A stretch of DNA of 64,000 nt from CAAFZY01 sp964410325 (GTDB lineage Bacteria; Pseudomonadota; Alphaproteobacteria; RF32; CAG-239): contig CAYPFN010000007.1 of assembly GCA_964410325.1 (NCBI GenBank), positions 8,674-72,673 of the forward strand, read 5' to 3'. The position numbers and the translations under genes were made by a program. Below the pieces are notes generated by a model. That model searched no databases. It was not told the origin of the DNA and saw only the letters and a program-made list of their open reading frames with translations. Shown here piece after piece: positions 63,924 through 64,000 of this stretch. The stretch's first letter is position 1. Each line of letters begins with the position of its first letter.

Positions 63924-64000
63924 TAACCAGCTAATACACCAGAAATATCTACATGGATGTATATGTTACCACAATTAAATAATAACACAAATATAAAAAT

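Noticed and set aside
1..64000. tRNA genes
   Set aside because: I scanned the intergenic stretches for the GGTTCGAATCC-type T-loop and saw none. A program such as tRNAscan-SE would be decisive.

Overview
The window is AT-rich bacterial chromosome with a Gram-negative, alphaproteobacterial gene set. It carries addB-addA-trxA, the rpmH-rnpA-yidD-yidC-ysxC cluster, and lpxC-bamD-recN in the order typical of Alphaproteobacteria. I infer an alphaproteobacterium, possibly a host- or gut-associated one given the base composition and the secretion genes. I could not confirm the species.

Layout. Positions 2-4869 hold the end of addB, then addA and trxA. Positions about 5.0-42.05 kb form one large cell-envelope island between trxA and ysxC. 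Its left arm (6.0-16.6 kb, minus strand) is a type IVb pilus operon of the R64/IncI PilL-N-O-P-Q-R-S kind, facing a PilT/DotB-like ATPase gene on the plus strand. Its right arm (17.4-42.0 kb, plus strand) is a VirB-type type IV secretion system (T4SS). That arm has three VirB2-like pilins, VirB3, VirB4, four consecutive exported coiled-coil proteins, a VirB7-like lipoprotein between two VirB8 proteins, VirB9 with a C-terminal SPOR domain, a VirB10 function spread over two giant repeat proteins, and VirB11. The two arms diverge from a 780-bp non-coding region. No VirD4, relaxase, VirB6, VirB1 or prepilin peptidase is visible in the window.

Positions 42.1-56.9 kb are housekeeping. They hold the ysxC-yidC-yidD-rnpA-rpmH operon (minus), a two-component system, pgsA, uvrC, a small membrane protein, glmM, an outer-membrane barrel protein, the RNase P RNA gene, and lpxC-bamD-recN. 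Positions 56.9-61.6 kb (minus) carry an internally duplicated unknown protein, a cyclophilin, and a three-gene set of ATP-grasp ligase, transglutaminase-7TM protein and retropepsin-like lipoprotein. The right end has a possible cysteine-hydrolase-like unknown, a decayed stretch and a small tyrosine recombinase.

The most unusual biology is in the T4SS. VirB10 normally threads from the inner membrane to the outer membrane as one chain. Here an inner-membrane-anchored 1225-residue protein and a separately exported protein of about 1400 residues share arms built from dozens of ~17-residue (51-nt) D-x-N-G-N-x-I-G repeats, and only the second carries the VirB10 outer-membrane domain. With the multiple pilins, the coiled-coil series and the adjoining type IVb pilus genes, this looks like a large, probably chromosomal, hybrid envelope machine. 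Its substrate cannot be read from the sequence.
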